Notes: generated from the letters alone by a model not told the origin. Shown: positions 38,761-52,892, counted from the first letter of the stretch. The stretch is 64,000 nt of DNA from Prinia subflava (GCF_021018805.1 NC_086256.1:9056032-9120031); one strand, 5' to 3'. Translations and numbers: made by a program.

Positions 38761-40319
38761 AGAACTGCAGCCACGGTCTCTGACTATCTGTACGTAATTT
38801 TGCCTGCCTCTGTGGCAGATTTAGCAGGTCACATTGGAAAAAATCTGTTCGACTTTCCTAAATCTTTTCAAGGTTGGGTGTCTCACTCCCCTCCTACACA
38901 CAACTGTCTGCAAATATATAATAATAATAATCCACCAACTCCACGTAAGGCCAAAGAGTGGAATTTAATTCAGATCCTATACACAGGTATTTTTGCTTTA
39001 TTTCAATTTACTTGAGCTGTTATAAGGGATCAGTAAACTAAAACAGCTGCATTCATTTACTGTGTATAATAAGCTCACAAAATCCAGGTCACATTTCCTT
39101 TAAAAAACACACAGTCACGCTAACTAAAAAAGCAATACTTTGGGCATACAGGATGATACGCTGGCACCTAAAATACAGAAAAACCTCGCTATGAAAACCA
39201 CAGAAATTTTATTTTTCCCAATTCTGAAAAATTCCTCTACTCCTTTGCAAGACAAAGCAAGTGTCAGATTCTTCAGATACTGTCACACATTCTTTTGTTT
39301 CTGCTATCTCCGAGGTATGCTGGGCTCCTCCATGCAGCAGGCACGGCACATTCTTCAGCTCATTGCTGAGATCTTGCGACTCTCATGTGCTGAAGGGTCT
39401 GGAACACATGTTGCGAGTTCTGAACCTTTAAGAATTCATTCATCTATTCATCACTGACAGAGCTGTCTGAAGTAGCCCTTCCCTCATCGTCATCCATGGC
39501 AAAAAGGCAGGGGGGAGGGAAAAAAAAATAAAAAAGGAACAAGCACAGTTCAGCTGAGGCTGCTTCAGTCTGTTCTGCAATTTCTGTTTTCCAGCTACCT
39601 TCACACAGACAACTCCAGCAAGGTCAAAACGGGCTTTGCCCTTTTAGGTCCATTATGCCAATGCCAAACATGAGCATACAGCATGTGTTGAAAAATAAAA
39701 CAACAATAAAGCTTCTAGCTATACCAAACACCATTTCAGTAAAAACAGAAATCTAGGTATGTTCATCCCAGCATCATTTAAATTACTGAACATGTCAAGA
39801 AGCCTTTGTCCTACACATGCCCTTTCTAGATTAAAAAGGCAAAAAGAAAGTATTGCAAATATAATGAACTACCTATGCCGCAACGACCTTCAATTTTTTA
39901 GCAGAAAGCTAAAGCAACAGATTTCATCTCCTGATAGAAGCTTAGGAAGAGTCTATTTATAACTTCTGAACGTAAACACTGTATTTAAAAAGAACCTAAC
40001 TTCAGACTCGTAGGATTTCATGAGCTACATAAATCAAACTTCATCGAGAGCTGTGTTTATGAGGGGATTTCAGGCAGACATCCTCGAGTGTGCGAGCGCA
40101 ACAGCGAGCGGAGCCCAGCCCGATGAGCTCCTGTTCCACAGCTGTGGCAGCTGCAAGGCAAACCGAGTCCCCGCACAAGCACACAGGTTGGCGGTGCTTA
40201 GAGAACAGAGATTTACACGGAAATCTTCAGCTGATCTTCATGCTAAGTGACCGAGTCACATGAGCTGAACGCATCATTGTAAAGTCAGCTGAAAGCAGAT
40301 ACAACTCAATCCCGTTCAG

Positions 40320-40665
40320 CAGGCTTTCTTTCTGATCCTCTGCGGAGCGAGTGTGGTCTTTTATTGAGAGCAGCTAATAAATCCTCCCGCTGCCGTCCCT
40401 CCTTCCATCCATCTGCCGCTTTACACGAGCGAATGCCGAACGAGGGCTGCAGCGCCTTTGTGCGCTCCGGAGAGGGCAGGAGCTCATTTGCATGGAGCCT
40501 TCTGTACCATATAAAAACCTGCGCTAGTGAAAACAACTCCGGGAGCCGCTTCATTTTAAAGGAACAGCATCTTCGTCTGCGAGTGGGGCTGGGCAGCGGC
40601 GAGCCAGCCACAAACTCTGCGGGGGAACTTAGGGATGTGCCACCGCGGGGAACGGCAGCGTAAAA
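40320..40665. promoter_or_regulatory. CpG-rich promoter-like block
   Basis: About two dozen CpGs fall in 340 bp, unlike the flanking intron, with further CpGs back to about 40080. On the plus strand an octamer (40486-40493) is followed by a TATA box (40510). On the minus strand the block lies 1.7-2.0 kb upstream of the MDDSS exon. It may be a divergent or antisense promoter, or a distal promoter/enhancer of the short MAST4 isoform. No donor site typical of a first exon was found on the minus strand inside the block. Confidence 0.5.
40486..40517 (+). promoter_or_regulatory. Octamer plus TATA box pair
   Basis: ATTTGCAT (40486-40493) is a perfect POU/OCT octamer. It is followed 16 bp later by ATATAAAAA (40509-40517), a good TATA element, in the spacing seen at immunoglobulin and H2B promoters. 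It predicts a plus-strand start near 40540, antisense to MAST4. No coding product is recognised downstream. Confidence 0.4.
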
Positions 40666-43600
40666 ATACAGATTAAGCTCTGTTTAAAAGCACACAGGAA
40701 CGTGAAATGATCATAGGACTTCACTGTGGTAATATTTGTGATGGATTTCAATATAATTGCTTGCATTTTGCCACCAAATAGGCTTCCTCAGAAAAAAATA
40801 CAAAATACTAATTTCAGTTATCAGACATTAGAACCATACAAATTCTGTCTTTACCTAAGAAAATCTCATAGAAACAAAACATTTTGGCATGAATGCTCGC
40901 ATACATTACATGCACTTGGTAATTTCTTTTAGTATATAATAATTTTAGAAATATTTATATTAGATCATGCAATAACCGGGTCATTGAGCTTACCTCTTCT
41001 AAGGCCACCAGCATTAAACAACACATTCTGTGAGAGAATTCAAAGCATCTTAACAATCATGCAACAGCACTCCCATTGTATTCTTCTTCTAAATCAACCA
41101 CTAAATGAAAATGTTTAAGCCAGATAACAGTAGTATATAACCATAACTTATTTCCATAACATAACTGGGAGCGTTCTTATTGGCACATATACATCTAATC
41201 CTTCCTGGATTATTTACTGTAATATTCAGACATTGCCAATTCTCAATATGCCTTCACAAGTGACTTGTAATTGATTGAGGCTGGCATGAGTCTCAAAATA
41301 CCATGAGAATCATCTGTTCTCTTCCAAACTTCAAGCTTTCTTAGGGAGGATGTGTTCAAATTGGCTGCCTGCCACATTTACCCGGTTTCTGGGGTAGAGA
41401 AGCCAAATGGGGCTGCTGGAAAAAAAACCAGGCATGGCTTTTCCTCCAGTGTCCCTGTTCCCTTCCTTTCTTCAGTGCAAACAATGTTTATTTAAATGTC
41501 AGATCAAAAACCACCACCAAAAAAATCACAAATGGGGTAACCACCTCTTCTTTCTTCCTATTTAACAGTTAGGACTCATTCATTGTCCTTTTTTCTTCCT
41601 TCAACCGAATCTACCACAGAAAATCAATTATGGAAGAGGATGGGAGAAAATATTTAGGACCAAAGTAAAACAAGCAAAGGACAAATGGAATTTAAGAGCA
41701 ACTCTCTGACGTGGAATTTTTTTGTTTTACTAAATACTACCTTTAGAAATTTAAATTTATCCGTCATTTCACCAAAAGGTTACACCACTCTTGGACAGTG
41801 ATTTTAATATCTGAAAAGGTCTGCAGGTAAGTAGGTAAGTCTCTAATTAGAGATGAGAAAGTATTTGTATAAGACATTACAATAAAGGATATATTACTGA
41901 AAGATTTTAAAGAAACCGAAGGACACAAAACGTAATTTTATTGATTATATAAAAAGTTAATTCTAGAAGAAGTTTATCCAACAGTTTCCAGATGCAGGCA
42001 ACACTTAGAAAGTTTTTCATTGAATCTTGATTTAATGACATCAAGAAATGGAAAGAGCCATGAACTTCCAATATGTTCCTGCAAGATTAGCCTGGTAAGT
42101 AGGGAAGGGCAGTTACCAGCTTGCTAATACTAGGGTGAATTAAACAATGCTAAGAGCAATTTCCAAAGAAACAAAAGGAGGTACTGCTTTACACAACACT
42201 CACATTGGGCTGTTCCTTGCTATAAATGGCCAGAGAGGAAAATCACAAGCATAGGCAGAAGTGTTTGGACAAATGCATTGAAGAATCTGCCAAGAACTCT
42301 TAAAAGAGGGAAACACTGAAGCTGACCCAGAGTCACAAACAGTTGCAGATGTTCTGGGAAGAGTCTCTGCCTCAGACACCTGCTATCAGAGATAAGGTAC
42401 TGGGCTCAGCCAGTGGAATCATTCCATGGCTTCATTTAGCTAGAAAGTCCAAAGGTAGTGCTTGCTGAAGACAACAGTGTCTTGCATCCTAAAAGGTATC
42501 TATTCCAAAAAGGAACAAGGTGTAACAGTGAATTTGTAAACTGAGAAGTAATTCTAAAAATAGTGTGTAGTTACACCATTTCAAGGAAGCTCTGAACAGA
42601 CCAAGAGAACTTACACGTCAGAAATTGGTGGTGTTGTCTCTAGAGATGATATTGGTGACATCACCACGGAAAATCATGTCTGTTGCCTATATTTTGAGAT
42701 GAATATTGATAAGATGAAAGATCCAAAATAAATGTTTCCAGGGTATAAAAACGTAAGGTTAAAAGACTTTAAGAACTCAATCTCCTTTAATTATCCCAGG
42801 AAAGGCCACATGTATGACGAGACATTGAAAAATATTAAGAGGACCTGGATTTTTACTTTTTACACACTAGACAGCAATCAACCCTATCTCTCAGAGGTCT
42901 CTAGGAGGGGTCTGTGCTTGGATTCTGGTCAGCATTTTGTGTCTTTTGATAAGAAGAAATCTCTTCTCATTCATGCTAATTCAGACTCCATTCCACTACC
43001 TGCTACCAAAATCTATCACTTCTCTGTCTTGTAGAAGAAAAAAAAATCTGAGAGGTTAGAACATTTCCAAAGTGAAAATGATAGGAGTTTTCCATCTATT
43101 AACTTCAGTATAATCAAAACAACAATTCTTTCAGCTATTCTGTAGCCCACAGGTTTTCAAACAGCATCAGTGGAAGATGACCAAGGACAGACCAATTTCA
43201 CAGTCAGAAAAGCAATGACCACAGGAAGTCACTTAGAAGTCTTGCAATTGTTCCTCTGTACAATACATTTTATTAAAACATAATTGAGAATTCCTGAATA
43301 AGCTATTATCCTATTATGTTTTCTACTCACCAAAGCAACTGCAAGGGGGGATAAATAAGGCATCTGTATCTACTATATTAGAGAGTGCATTTACATATGC
43401 ACAAAGACATATCTGTGTAGAATCACGTGGCTCATCTCTGAGCTGTGTTCAGTTTGCATATTGTACTACCTATGCTGAACATAAACTACTTTCTACCTAT
43501 CTTAAATTGTAATTGATATTTGATATCTATGCAAAAAAACTAAAAATTAACAAAAATAGTTAATTTAAGTAATTTTGCTATGACTTCCTAGTAATTTCAG

Positions 43601-46600
43601 GGTCTTGGCATACTGGCATCTTTTGTGATTTATATCATTGCATCAGAATTGAAATGTACCATTACCATAAAAGCAAAACCAGTAAAGGTCATCTTGGCAA
43701 TGAAATCATCGCACTGTGGATCGAAATCGTGTGTGCTGTCTAGAATAGCTGAAGTGAGTCCAATAGCTGCACTCCTTAAACTCATCATCCAGAGGGGTTC
43801 AAGTCCAGTTATACTGACCACTTAGAAACTTTTGATATTTCATGTTAACTACAAAAACACCAGAAAGTCTCTCACACAACCAGGGCCCCATCACTGGAGA
43901 CATGGTGTGAAGGATGTCAGCACTGCACAAAAGGATGATATTGTCATGAACACCAATTCACGTTTTGCCACACACAGAGTGCTCCCATCCAAATTCCAGG
44001 CTAAAAAGACCAACAGCTTTTTAATTTTCTGCAGCAAGATGGAATGTTTTTAATTACATATTTTATTGTGAAGGAATTTTTTGAACCAATGCCCTGATCT
44101 AAAGTACTGAGATTCAAAATTTACATTTTCATAATTCCCAATTCATTATAGTTTTTACTCTATTTAATCAAAACTAAAAGCAACAAGACATCAAGCTGTG
44201 GGAAACTTTAAAGCTATAACATTTCCTTACATAACATATTGTCTGGTGGGAAAAAAAGATCACTTTCCAAAATTTTATAAGCTGACAACTTCAGTGAATT
44301 TTTTTTATGTCTTTGGTAGCATTTATCTGTGCAAAAAAAAAGAGCCAAATGTTTCGCTGTCAAACTGAAACTTAAGTGCTTGGGGCTTTTTTATTTATTT
44401 TGATCAAGCTGTGTTTATCTGGAGATTTTAAAATGTGTCTCTTCGAGCTACACTGACAGACTACTGAAACCAGGAAGGTTGATGAGGTAACTTGTTTGAA
44501 AAAAAAAGAAAAAAACACAACTTGGCAGCCAATGTAAGGAAACTCGCCTGACAGCTTGTCTGAATTTCTTCTGGACGTCTTGCCTATTTACAAGATTCAG
44601 TTTGATAAAGTAAGACCTTTGGAGCAAAGCTGTGCATTAGCAATGAACCACAGCAGGAACCCATCCTGCACCACCACTTATGAGGCTTGGTCCCAGAAAA
44701 AGAAACGCTGAAAAAAATGTCTAAAATCCTCAAGGTTTACACAATACTCAGGCTTTCACAGCGCATTTTCTGTTCCCGGTTTGTTAGGTTTATATTCCTG
44801 GGCCAGACTGCCCCATCCCCCACATTCAGTGCCTTATGAAAGGCGGCACTCCCACTCATCTTCCATACAAATGTAAATTTGCTGCCGACAGGGCTGGAGG
44901 AAAGAGTTCATTCATCTACAGAATAACTGTTTCCATACTGTACCAGAGAAAGGACGTGCAGAAGAGACACCAGTGTCCAGGCAGAACCTTGGCTCAAGCT
45001 AACATCTTTGGAATCTCCAATTAAATTTAATATTTATAGAAAATGTTGGATTCACGAAGCAAATTCATGTCCTGGAGTTAAACTGCCATTAGAAGAGAAT
45101 GGAAATCAGTTTCTCTCATGCTACATTTCAAATACAATGCAATTTTTAAAAGAAACGTGGTTTTGATAGGCAGAAAAGCCTTTTTCAATATAGCCTGAAA
45201 ATTTAAACCCAAAGAAAATATAATTTCTGTTTACTAAGCATTTGATAACGTTACCAAAATCAAGTTTCTCTTACTTTATTATAAGACAACCCTCATGCTG
45301 CAGATGTTAGGACTTAAACCTCAGCAATTAATAACTCCAACCAGAATGGCAACAAACCCAAAGCTCAAGGACTCAATACAAACTTGTGTCTTTCCCAAAT
45401 GAAGCTATTGACATTTACTGAAATGTTGATGGAAACAAAGCCTGTAGTTTCAAGAATCCCACAGGAAAGACATTATGAATCCAGTCAGCCCAGAAGTTAT
45501 TTTGCCCTAGAAACTGGCTCCCTAAAGCTACACATTACAGATGCACCTCATAGCTCATGCAAACACACGCTGATAAATACTCCCAAATTTTTACTACACA
45601 CAAAAGATTTCCTCCACCATTGACACTCCTGACTAGAAGTGCCCTTCCTGCAGCCTCACCACAGCAGCAGTGGTTTGCATATTCACACTTTCCCTTTCCT
45701 GTAAACTCCTCCCAAACTTCTGCTTCTAATTCTTACTTCATCAATAAAGCCACAGTTGACTTTGAAGTACAAGCTAGGCATCTTTCAATTTTCATAGAAA
45801 GATAGTACTTTTCATCTAAGAGTTTCACTGAAGAGTTTTAAGGACAGCAAATTGCAGAGGTATGAGACAACAATTTCACTGTATCTTCCTCCTACTTGCA
45901 TCTCTAGGATATTAGTCATTGTGGACACTCATTTCTTCAAAACAAACACTTGATGTTTCATGAGACAAGGAACCTCTTCTATTACACTGGTAAAACAGTT
46001 ACAAATAATGATTCACACTGTCATACACACTCATTAGGAAAAAGCCCATTAGGAAAAATGTCATGAAACGTCACAATTGTTTTTTCTTTGATTATTCTGC
46101 TCAGAACAGAGTCTACAGCCTTGAATATATTTTTCCAACTTAATCCACATACAATTCATTTCAATATACCATGAATTTTAACTTGGTTTCCAGCTGACAT
46201 GAAAGTGCTTAAACAAGACTCCAAAGGTTGTACCATTTTGCTGGCTTAAAACCAACATGGTATACATTCAAACACTGCCTTTGAAATAAATACTTGAAGA
46301 TAAGCCAAAACATTTGGAATCAGAGGGCTTTATTCTCTCCTGCCCTCCTTGTTTATACCTGACTAAGCTTACATCGATATCTAGGGAGACATCTCACAGC
46401 AGTTTTTTACTGATGGATTCTGACAGGTTTTTATTCTTCCGTTTCTGGCCTCAGACAAAACTTTGCTATTGATTTCTCACAATTTTGTCATCTCCTTAAA
46501 GTGCTGGAGAAGTTAAAAGCTTTTTTATAGATATCCTTTTTTTCCGACATTTATCCACTAAACTTGAACAAAAACTGAAAGAAAGATAAAAAGAATAAAT

Positions 46601-48119
46601 TCAGTCAGGATTTCAAAGATTTATGGTACAATTATAATTTTTTTTTTCAATTCTCCCTTTTCTCCAGGATCTGCATCAGACCTCCCATTTTTATGAGTTC
46701 TCCTGGTTGGCTTTTTTTTTTTTGTTTGATAGCTATTTTTCATTTTTAAAAGAGTAGAGACATAATAGTAATTTGGCAATTTCTCGAACTCTTTTTGGTA
46801 TTTCTTAATAGAACCTTTTACATTCAATCAGGGGAGAGGAAACAAAAGACAGTTAAGCTGTTGACTTAAAAGACTCAAAGAATATTTCTCACAGGAAAAA
46901 AGTGACAATAATTATTTTTAAAGGGATGGGAAGACATGTCTCCTTCCATAAAAGTAGCACATAAAAATGCTTGGATTTCAAATTAATAGGTAAATATATA
47001 TGTTTTGCATTTCTTGATACAGTTACACTTTACTCCAAATTATATTCAAACCCAAAATTCTTACGTGTGACATGACAATACATGTCCAGCACCAATCATT
47101 TCAGAAAAACAAATGTGCTTCATTGCAGCAGCAGTATCTTTACAATATATTTCTTTAAAGTATTCAGACATACTACTGAGTTACTAATATAACATTGACC
47201 AAAACAGTTGAAATCTTTTGTTCTTTTTTTTTTTAAAAAAAATCTGACTTCACCAGAAAGAATTGAAATGTTATTTTCAAGCATCATTTCAATTGTCACC
47301 TGGGCTTTTTGTCTCTGGAACTGACAGAGAATATCAATGTGTTAATTGAAACAAGCAGTATGTAATCCACGGGACATCTTTAGCATATGTTCCCTTCCAA
47401 GGCTGACAAGAGCTTTCTTGGATTTTTCAGCACTAGAGTTTGACGTTTCCATTTTCAAGCTAAAAATATGAACAAAAATCTTACACATTTACATAAATAT
47501 GTATTTTCCCAGCAGTATCTTTCCACAGGAATCAGACACGCTGTATCAGTTTTGAGACCTCGAAAAATAAAATGTGAGTGTAGTAACATTGGCACGAAAG
47601 TGTTGAAAGCCCTATCCCTTAAAACTGTATTTCTCTTCATAATTCAAAAGGCCCAGAAAAATAAATCCAATCAGAAACCTAGCTCCATGATAGAACATTC
47701 TTACTGATGAAGGAGAATGAGATAGTGGATGTAACAAGGCAAAGCTCAATACTCAAAGCTATCATAATTTAAAATTAGACATAATTATCCTTAACAAAAC
47801 CAGGCACTGTGGAAAGGGGCTTTGGAACAGCTGCTCCTCTTCAATTTAAATGCTCATTTGTTTTACATTGACCTAGAAATCAGTATCCTCCTAACCAAAA
47901 GCCAATTAGATAATAGTCTGTCTTTCAAGCTTGTAGAATACTAATTTTTGTAATGTTGTTAGTAGTGAAAAGCAAAGAAATAAACTGCAGATGATGCCAC
48001 AAGCATGCTCAGCTCCAATATGCACAACCAAAACGTGAGGGTTCCCTTCCCTCCTCTCTGGCAGGTCAGATTCACAGTCCAGGAGAGACATCCATCACCT
48101 CCTTGTGCTGACCCTGCAG

Positions 48120-48163
48120 TGCAAGGGCAACCACAGGACACTGCAAGGGCAACCACAAGGAAA
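48120..48163. repeat. 22-bp tandem duplication
   Basis: TGCAAGGGCAACCACAGGACAC is followed by a near-identical unit, TGCAAGGGCAACCACAAGGA. Period is 22 bp, two copies. Confidence 0.85.
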
Positions 48164-49770
48164 GATCTTCTGTTTGCTGGAGTAGCATTCTGCCACTCCT
48201 TCCACAGCAAAAGCAACGTGCCAAAGTAACAAGGAAGCATTTCAAAAGCTGCCCTTCCTGCCTTGCACAGAGTTAGGTCATGAACATTGATGTTTTTGGA
48301 AACACAAGGATGCCAGATCCTTTTATTACTGCAATATAAACAAGCTGCTTCTTGAGCAAAAAGCATTAAAGATGCCAACTTTCTTAAAGATTTGAGTTTT
48401 GCTTTTTGTCTCTTGCCCCATCCCAGAGTCCTGACAGAGGTAACTCTGGCTCTCCTATTTCACTTCCACCCAGCTGGAGACAGCAGCTCCCCCAGCTAAT
48501 CCAGCACTGTCATATTTGAACGTCAGCCAGTGCTGCCAAACCACAATACACAACAAACTGACTGCCACTGAGAGAATGTGAGGGGGTATCTCCCACTCGC
48601 TTCCAATTCTTATAGTATTGCAATTACAGTTATTTTTGACATTTCTTATTCTTTTCAAGTCTGGATGAAATTGGCCAGAGGCTTGGATGTTACCAGGAAA
48701 GAAGGAACAATTGGAGAAACTTTGACTCCCTACTACTGTTCAGTGTTTCTGGCAGCCAAGATCATTTATACCATTACTTGCAATTTTGGTTAAAGCCAAT
48801 GCCAAAAATACATATTCATCTACAGAGTTGTTCCTGCTCTAAAGAGACAAAATGATGAATGCCAGTTTGATTACACTTTAATACAAAGCCATGACATTTC
48901 TTGGTCTTCTGAGACTTGGCAGCATCCCTAGAGAAAATTCTTTCCATGAAAGAAGGAGAGCCTTTTCTAAATGCATCCACAAAATAAGGTTCTCAGAAGG
49001 CTGGTACCACAGTGAGGCTGACAGGATGCAGCAAGAAACCAACTAACACAGGAAACTACATTAGAAAATAGACAATTCAATTCTACCAAACCATTAGGTC
49101 TTCCTAGAAGAAAGAAACACTGACAATCATCAATTGTAATTCACAGTAATCCACCCTGCTGTTAGTGCAAAAGGTGGATGTTTCAATAGTGAAAGGAGCC
49201 TTCTAAAACTGCTGAAGTTGTGAAGTAAACAAGCCTATATTGACAGAATGATCTCATAGCAGAACACAAATCTCTACAGGCAAGGTGGAATTCAAGGCAA
49301 GGAGAAGCTCTTTCCAGAATAGTTAATGAAGCTGAAGAAACCCCTGTCTCCTTAGGTTTCCTTCTGAAGTCACTGAAGTAGAAAGCAACTAAATGCAAGT
49401 GTGAGCTGCAATGGACAACAAAAGACAAAAATGAAAACAGCAGCAGCATTCTGAATATACCTCCAAGTTATCAGACATCAGCATTATCAGTTGATTGTAG
49501 CAGTTTGCTCTGTCCTGTGCTCCTGAATTTCCCACGCTAGCAGCTCTCTTTCCTTCTCAGTCCTGCCTTCAAAGCTGCTTTTGCAACAGGAAGCAGAGGA
49601 AAAGCCAAAGTCCATTTCTATCCAGCCAAACAAGTAAGCAGATTATCAAGGAGGTTTCAGAGCAGCTAGGACAATGTCCAAGGCAAAATAATTATTTCAG
49701 TCCTGTATCAGTTTTTCCAAAGAACAAGTAGAAGAAGCATCATAGCATTAGTTATTGAGATTTTCATCAG

Positions 49771-49785
49771 AAAAAAAAAAAAAAA
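49771..49785. repeat. Poly-A tract (A15)
   Basis: Homopolymer of 15 A in AT-rich intron. Confidence 0.85.
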
Positions 49786-50089
49786 GGTTGCCAATAAATC
49801 ACTGTGGCTTCTGAGTAGAGTTCCTAGGTGCTTTTAGAAGGGAGAGGAAGAGGTTGGGCTGTTTAAATTACTGTCTCTGCTGATCAAGTAAACATGTAAA
49901 CATCAGGCTCTGAATTGTTGAGAGCTTACAGCTGAAAACTACATTTCTAAAGAAAATGTATCTCTATGAAACAGCAAAACTTCCTGGGTTAATAACCTGC
50001 CAATCAATTGAATTTTTAAAAGTAGCTGTCGGAAGAATTGCTAGGGAAGATGACCTTTCTATGTCAAAAGAACAGCCATGCATATAACA

Positions 50090-50316
50090 TTAGATACGAG
50101 GAAGAAATTATTCACTATGAGGGTGGGGAGGCGCTGGCACACATTGCTCAGAGAAGCTGTGGATGTCACATCTCTGGAAGTGTTCAAGGCCAGGCTGGAT
50201 GAAGCTCTGAGCAACCTCGTCCAGTCAAAGGGTGTCCCTGCCCATGGCAAGGGGTTGGAACAAAATCTCTAAGGGTCTTTAAGGTCCCTTCCAACACAAA
50301 CCATTCTATGATTTGA
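50090..50316 (+). mobile_element. CR1 3' end fragment
   Basis: The plus-strand sequence follows the CR1 tail. It has the AGAAATTATTCACTATGAGGGTGG motif region, then a segment equivalent to the loss-of-ORF2 3' UTR, ending AAGGTCCCTTCCAAC...CCATTCTATGATTTG, a diverged form of the ATTCTATGA octamer tail. It is 5'-truncated, as is usual for CR1. Confidence 0.88.
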
Positions 50317-50961
50317 ATGGGTGACCTAGAAATTAATATAAAGCCACTGATGACAGATGTATTCTAACAGCAGAGTATAAACAGTGAGGTCAACACTGTC
50401 AGGGTGATCTGAATGACTTGCTCTGTTCATGTACTGTGTTAATGCAACCAAATGGTAAATTACACTCGTAGGAGTTAGGATTTAGGCAACTGCAGCATGA
50501 AGGGAACATCTGCAATTCTAACTGCATGAATCTCTTGTGGATCTCTTTTTTCAAATACTGGTACTCAATTTGTCATTTTCCAGTCCTGAGACTATTTTAA
50601 GCAATTGGCTGTACAGCACAAATAGTATTTCACACATTTCATCTGAATTATTTTAAAGCTGTGTCATTACCTCCTTTTACTCACTGAATTAACAACCTAC
50701 TTTGGTCTGCTCTCACCATTCTGCTTTCCTTTTAACCATTCTTAATTCTTATTCATAGGTAAGACAGGGGAACACTGCATTGCTCTGCTTTGAAGGAGTG
50801 GTCCTTAATTCAGTTCTGTGAAGACTGTATAAAGATGCAGGTCTCCTCACTGATGTTCCTTGTTCTTCAAGCTTCTCTTTCTAAATCAGTTCATCTTTTT
50901 GAAACTCAAAGCAGGTTGAGTTTTTACTGATTTTAGCTTTGCAAAACTATTTCTATTTCAG

Positions 50962-51129
50962 CTTTTGGAGTGTTTTTTTTATGAACCTTTTGAACCAGAA
51001 CTGAGCACTACAAAGGACACAAACAATGTTACACCTGCTCTCATGGGATCTTTGCTGGAGCTTGATCTGCCTTATGAAATCATCACTGCTCTTATGTCCC
51101 AGCATGGCATCTGCCCAGTCTACACAGAA
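50962..51129 (+). other. Candidate plus-strand exon or pseudoexon (168 nt)
   Basis: A strong acceptor (ACTATTTCTATTTCAG|C) and a good donor (ACAGAA|GTAAGTG) bracket 56 open codons, starting and ending in phase 0 on the plus strand, antisense to MAST4. The translation includes LLELDLPYEIITALMSQHG. I do not recognise it. No partner exons were found on the plus strand, and the minus strand is also open across it, so it may be a chance pseudoexon. Confidence 0.2.
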
Positions 51130-52218
51130 GTAAGTGAATTCTCCCACTAACATTTTGTTCCAGGGTGTCCAATGCTCCTCAGCACACTGCAGTCAGCATC
51201 CCCTGCCATGCAGTGGTTAATACAGGCCCCTCAATTAATACATCTTAATTAGACACAAGCCTCAAGGCTTGGTCATCTGTGCTTTGCCCGTTTCAAAAGG
51301 GAGCAGAGAGTGGAGCATGCAGCACCACCCAGCCACAATCCCAGCCTCCATAATCCTTCCCATGCAGTTTGAGGACATGATATTGGACCCAGAGCTGCAT
51401 GTAAATGAGACAGGCAGTCCTCAGCATAATCATGACAGAATTTGACCATTTTATGGGACTAATTATCTGTAAAACACATAATAGTGTAATAATTATACTT
51501 ATGGGCAGTGAACATTATTATATGCTTTCCACTACTCTGAACTGGGGATTCAACACAGAACAGAAGCTTATAACACAAAGCATAAGCTCAATAATGTAGC
51601 TTAGGTGAAATTGAGTTAAACCAACTTTATCCTTTTTACATAACCTAAAATGGAGTTCAAACACCTTTCAGTACTTGCTCCAGAATGTGAAATTGTGGTT
51701 ACCTACTTCTGAACACCCAAACTATTGGGGAACTTTCCTGATGTGCAAGGAAAAATGGAGCTGACCTTTATGAACAGTTGTCCATGACTGTTCTCAGATG
51801 GAGATTGCATGCAATGGCGGCAAAGTTTGATGATAAAATCCTTGTTGATAATGGGACAAAAAGAAATCAGATGCAGGACATGCATCATTAATGTACTCCA
51901 CTGAAGAAGCAAGGCACCATCATACCCTTCCCTTAGAATTATTGCAATTTATGGTAAGCCAGGGGGAAGAGCAGTCCACCTTTTGCTTATGGAAAAATGG
52001 AGAAATTCAGCAATTAGAACTGTAAGGGCTATCTATCACTTCACTGCAGACCCAAGTTTAATGGCCAAGCCCCCTTAAACTGTTTTTAATCCATTCTTTC
52101 CCAGGGAAGTTGATACCACAGACTTGTCTGACAATAAACCACATAGAACAGGGTCTCCCAAGGGTTTCGACAACTCTCATTTATACAAACATTTGCAGCC
52201 ATTTCCTTTTTAAATCTC

Positions 52219-52251
52219 ATATACATATATGTATGTGTATATATATATATA
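52219..52251. repeat. AT/GT-rich microsatellite
   Basis: ATATACATATATGTATGTG followed by (TA)n. An impure AT-rich simple repeat. Confidence 0.85.
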
Positions 52252-52892
52252 AATTGATCTCTAAATCATCTTTATCATAAAAAATAAGAAGGTAAGCAAG
52301 CCGTTCAATTTGTTAGAGTGCTTTCTTGGAATTAAGTTGGTACATAAATCAACTGGTTTGTTTGTAGGTATTACCTGATACTCATGGATGTTTATATCAG
52401 CCTTAAGAAGGTCTGATTTTCTATTTACTCTGCCTTACATAATTCAACTGTTTCTCAGTCAGCAACATTTTAAACACAATATGTAAATTATATTGAGAAA
52501 GTAAACATGTCAGCAGGACAGTAATCATATAGAAAATAAAAGATGTCACTGTCAAAAAATACTACTTTAAACAGCTGCCTGTTTAATCAGGATTGATGCT
52601 GATACCTGATCAATATAATCCGGCAATGCTGACATAGCTCTTTTCCTCTCAATTCAGATAGTTCTGCATGTTTGCTATGTTATACATTGTTCCTCTTTCC
52701 TTTCAAACACCTAATCATTTATCTTGCCAAACTTCCCTTTCATTAGCCTGTTTAATTCTAATAAGATTCAAGAATTAACTGCAAGAAATTTATGCATTTG
52801 AAATTCATAACACTCTCCATTTTACTTTATTTTAGAAGAAAATATTTGATAGATGAATTTTAAGGCCAAACTTCAGAACCTTACCTAAAACC

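Noticed and set aside
40306..40611. 101-codon minus-strand frame starting MAGSPLPSP in the CpG block
   Set aside because: GC-rich DNA lacks stops. No donor joins it in frame to the MAST4 exons, and the plus strand is open as well.
43740..43812. tRNA-like A box (TAGCTGAAGTG) and B box (GGTTCAAGTCC)
   Set aside because: The T-stem does not pair beyond two bases and no acceptor stem forms, so it is not a tRNA gene.
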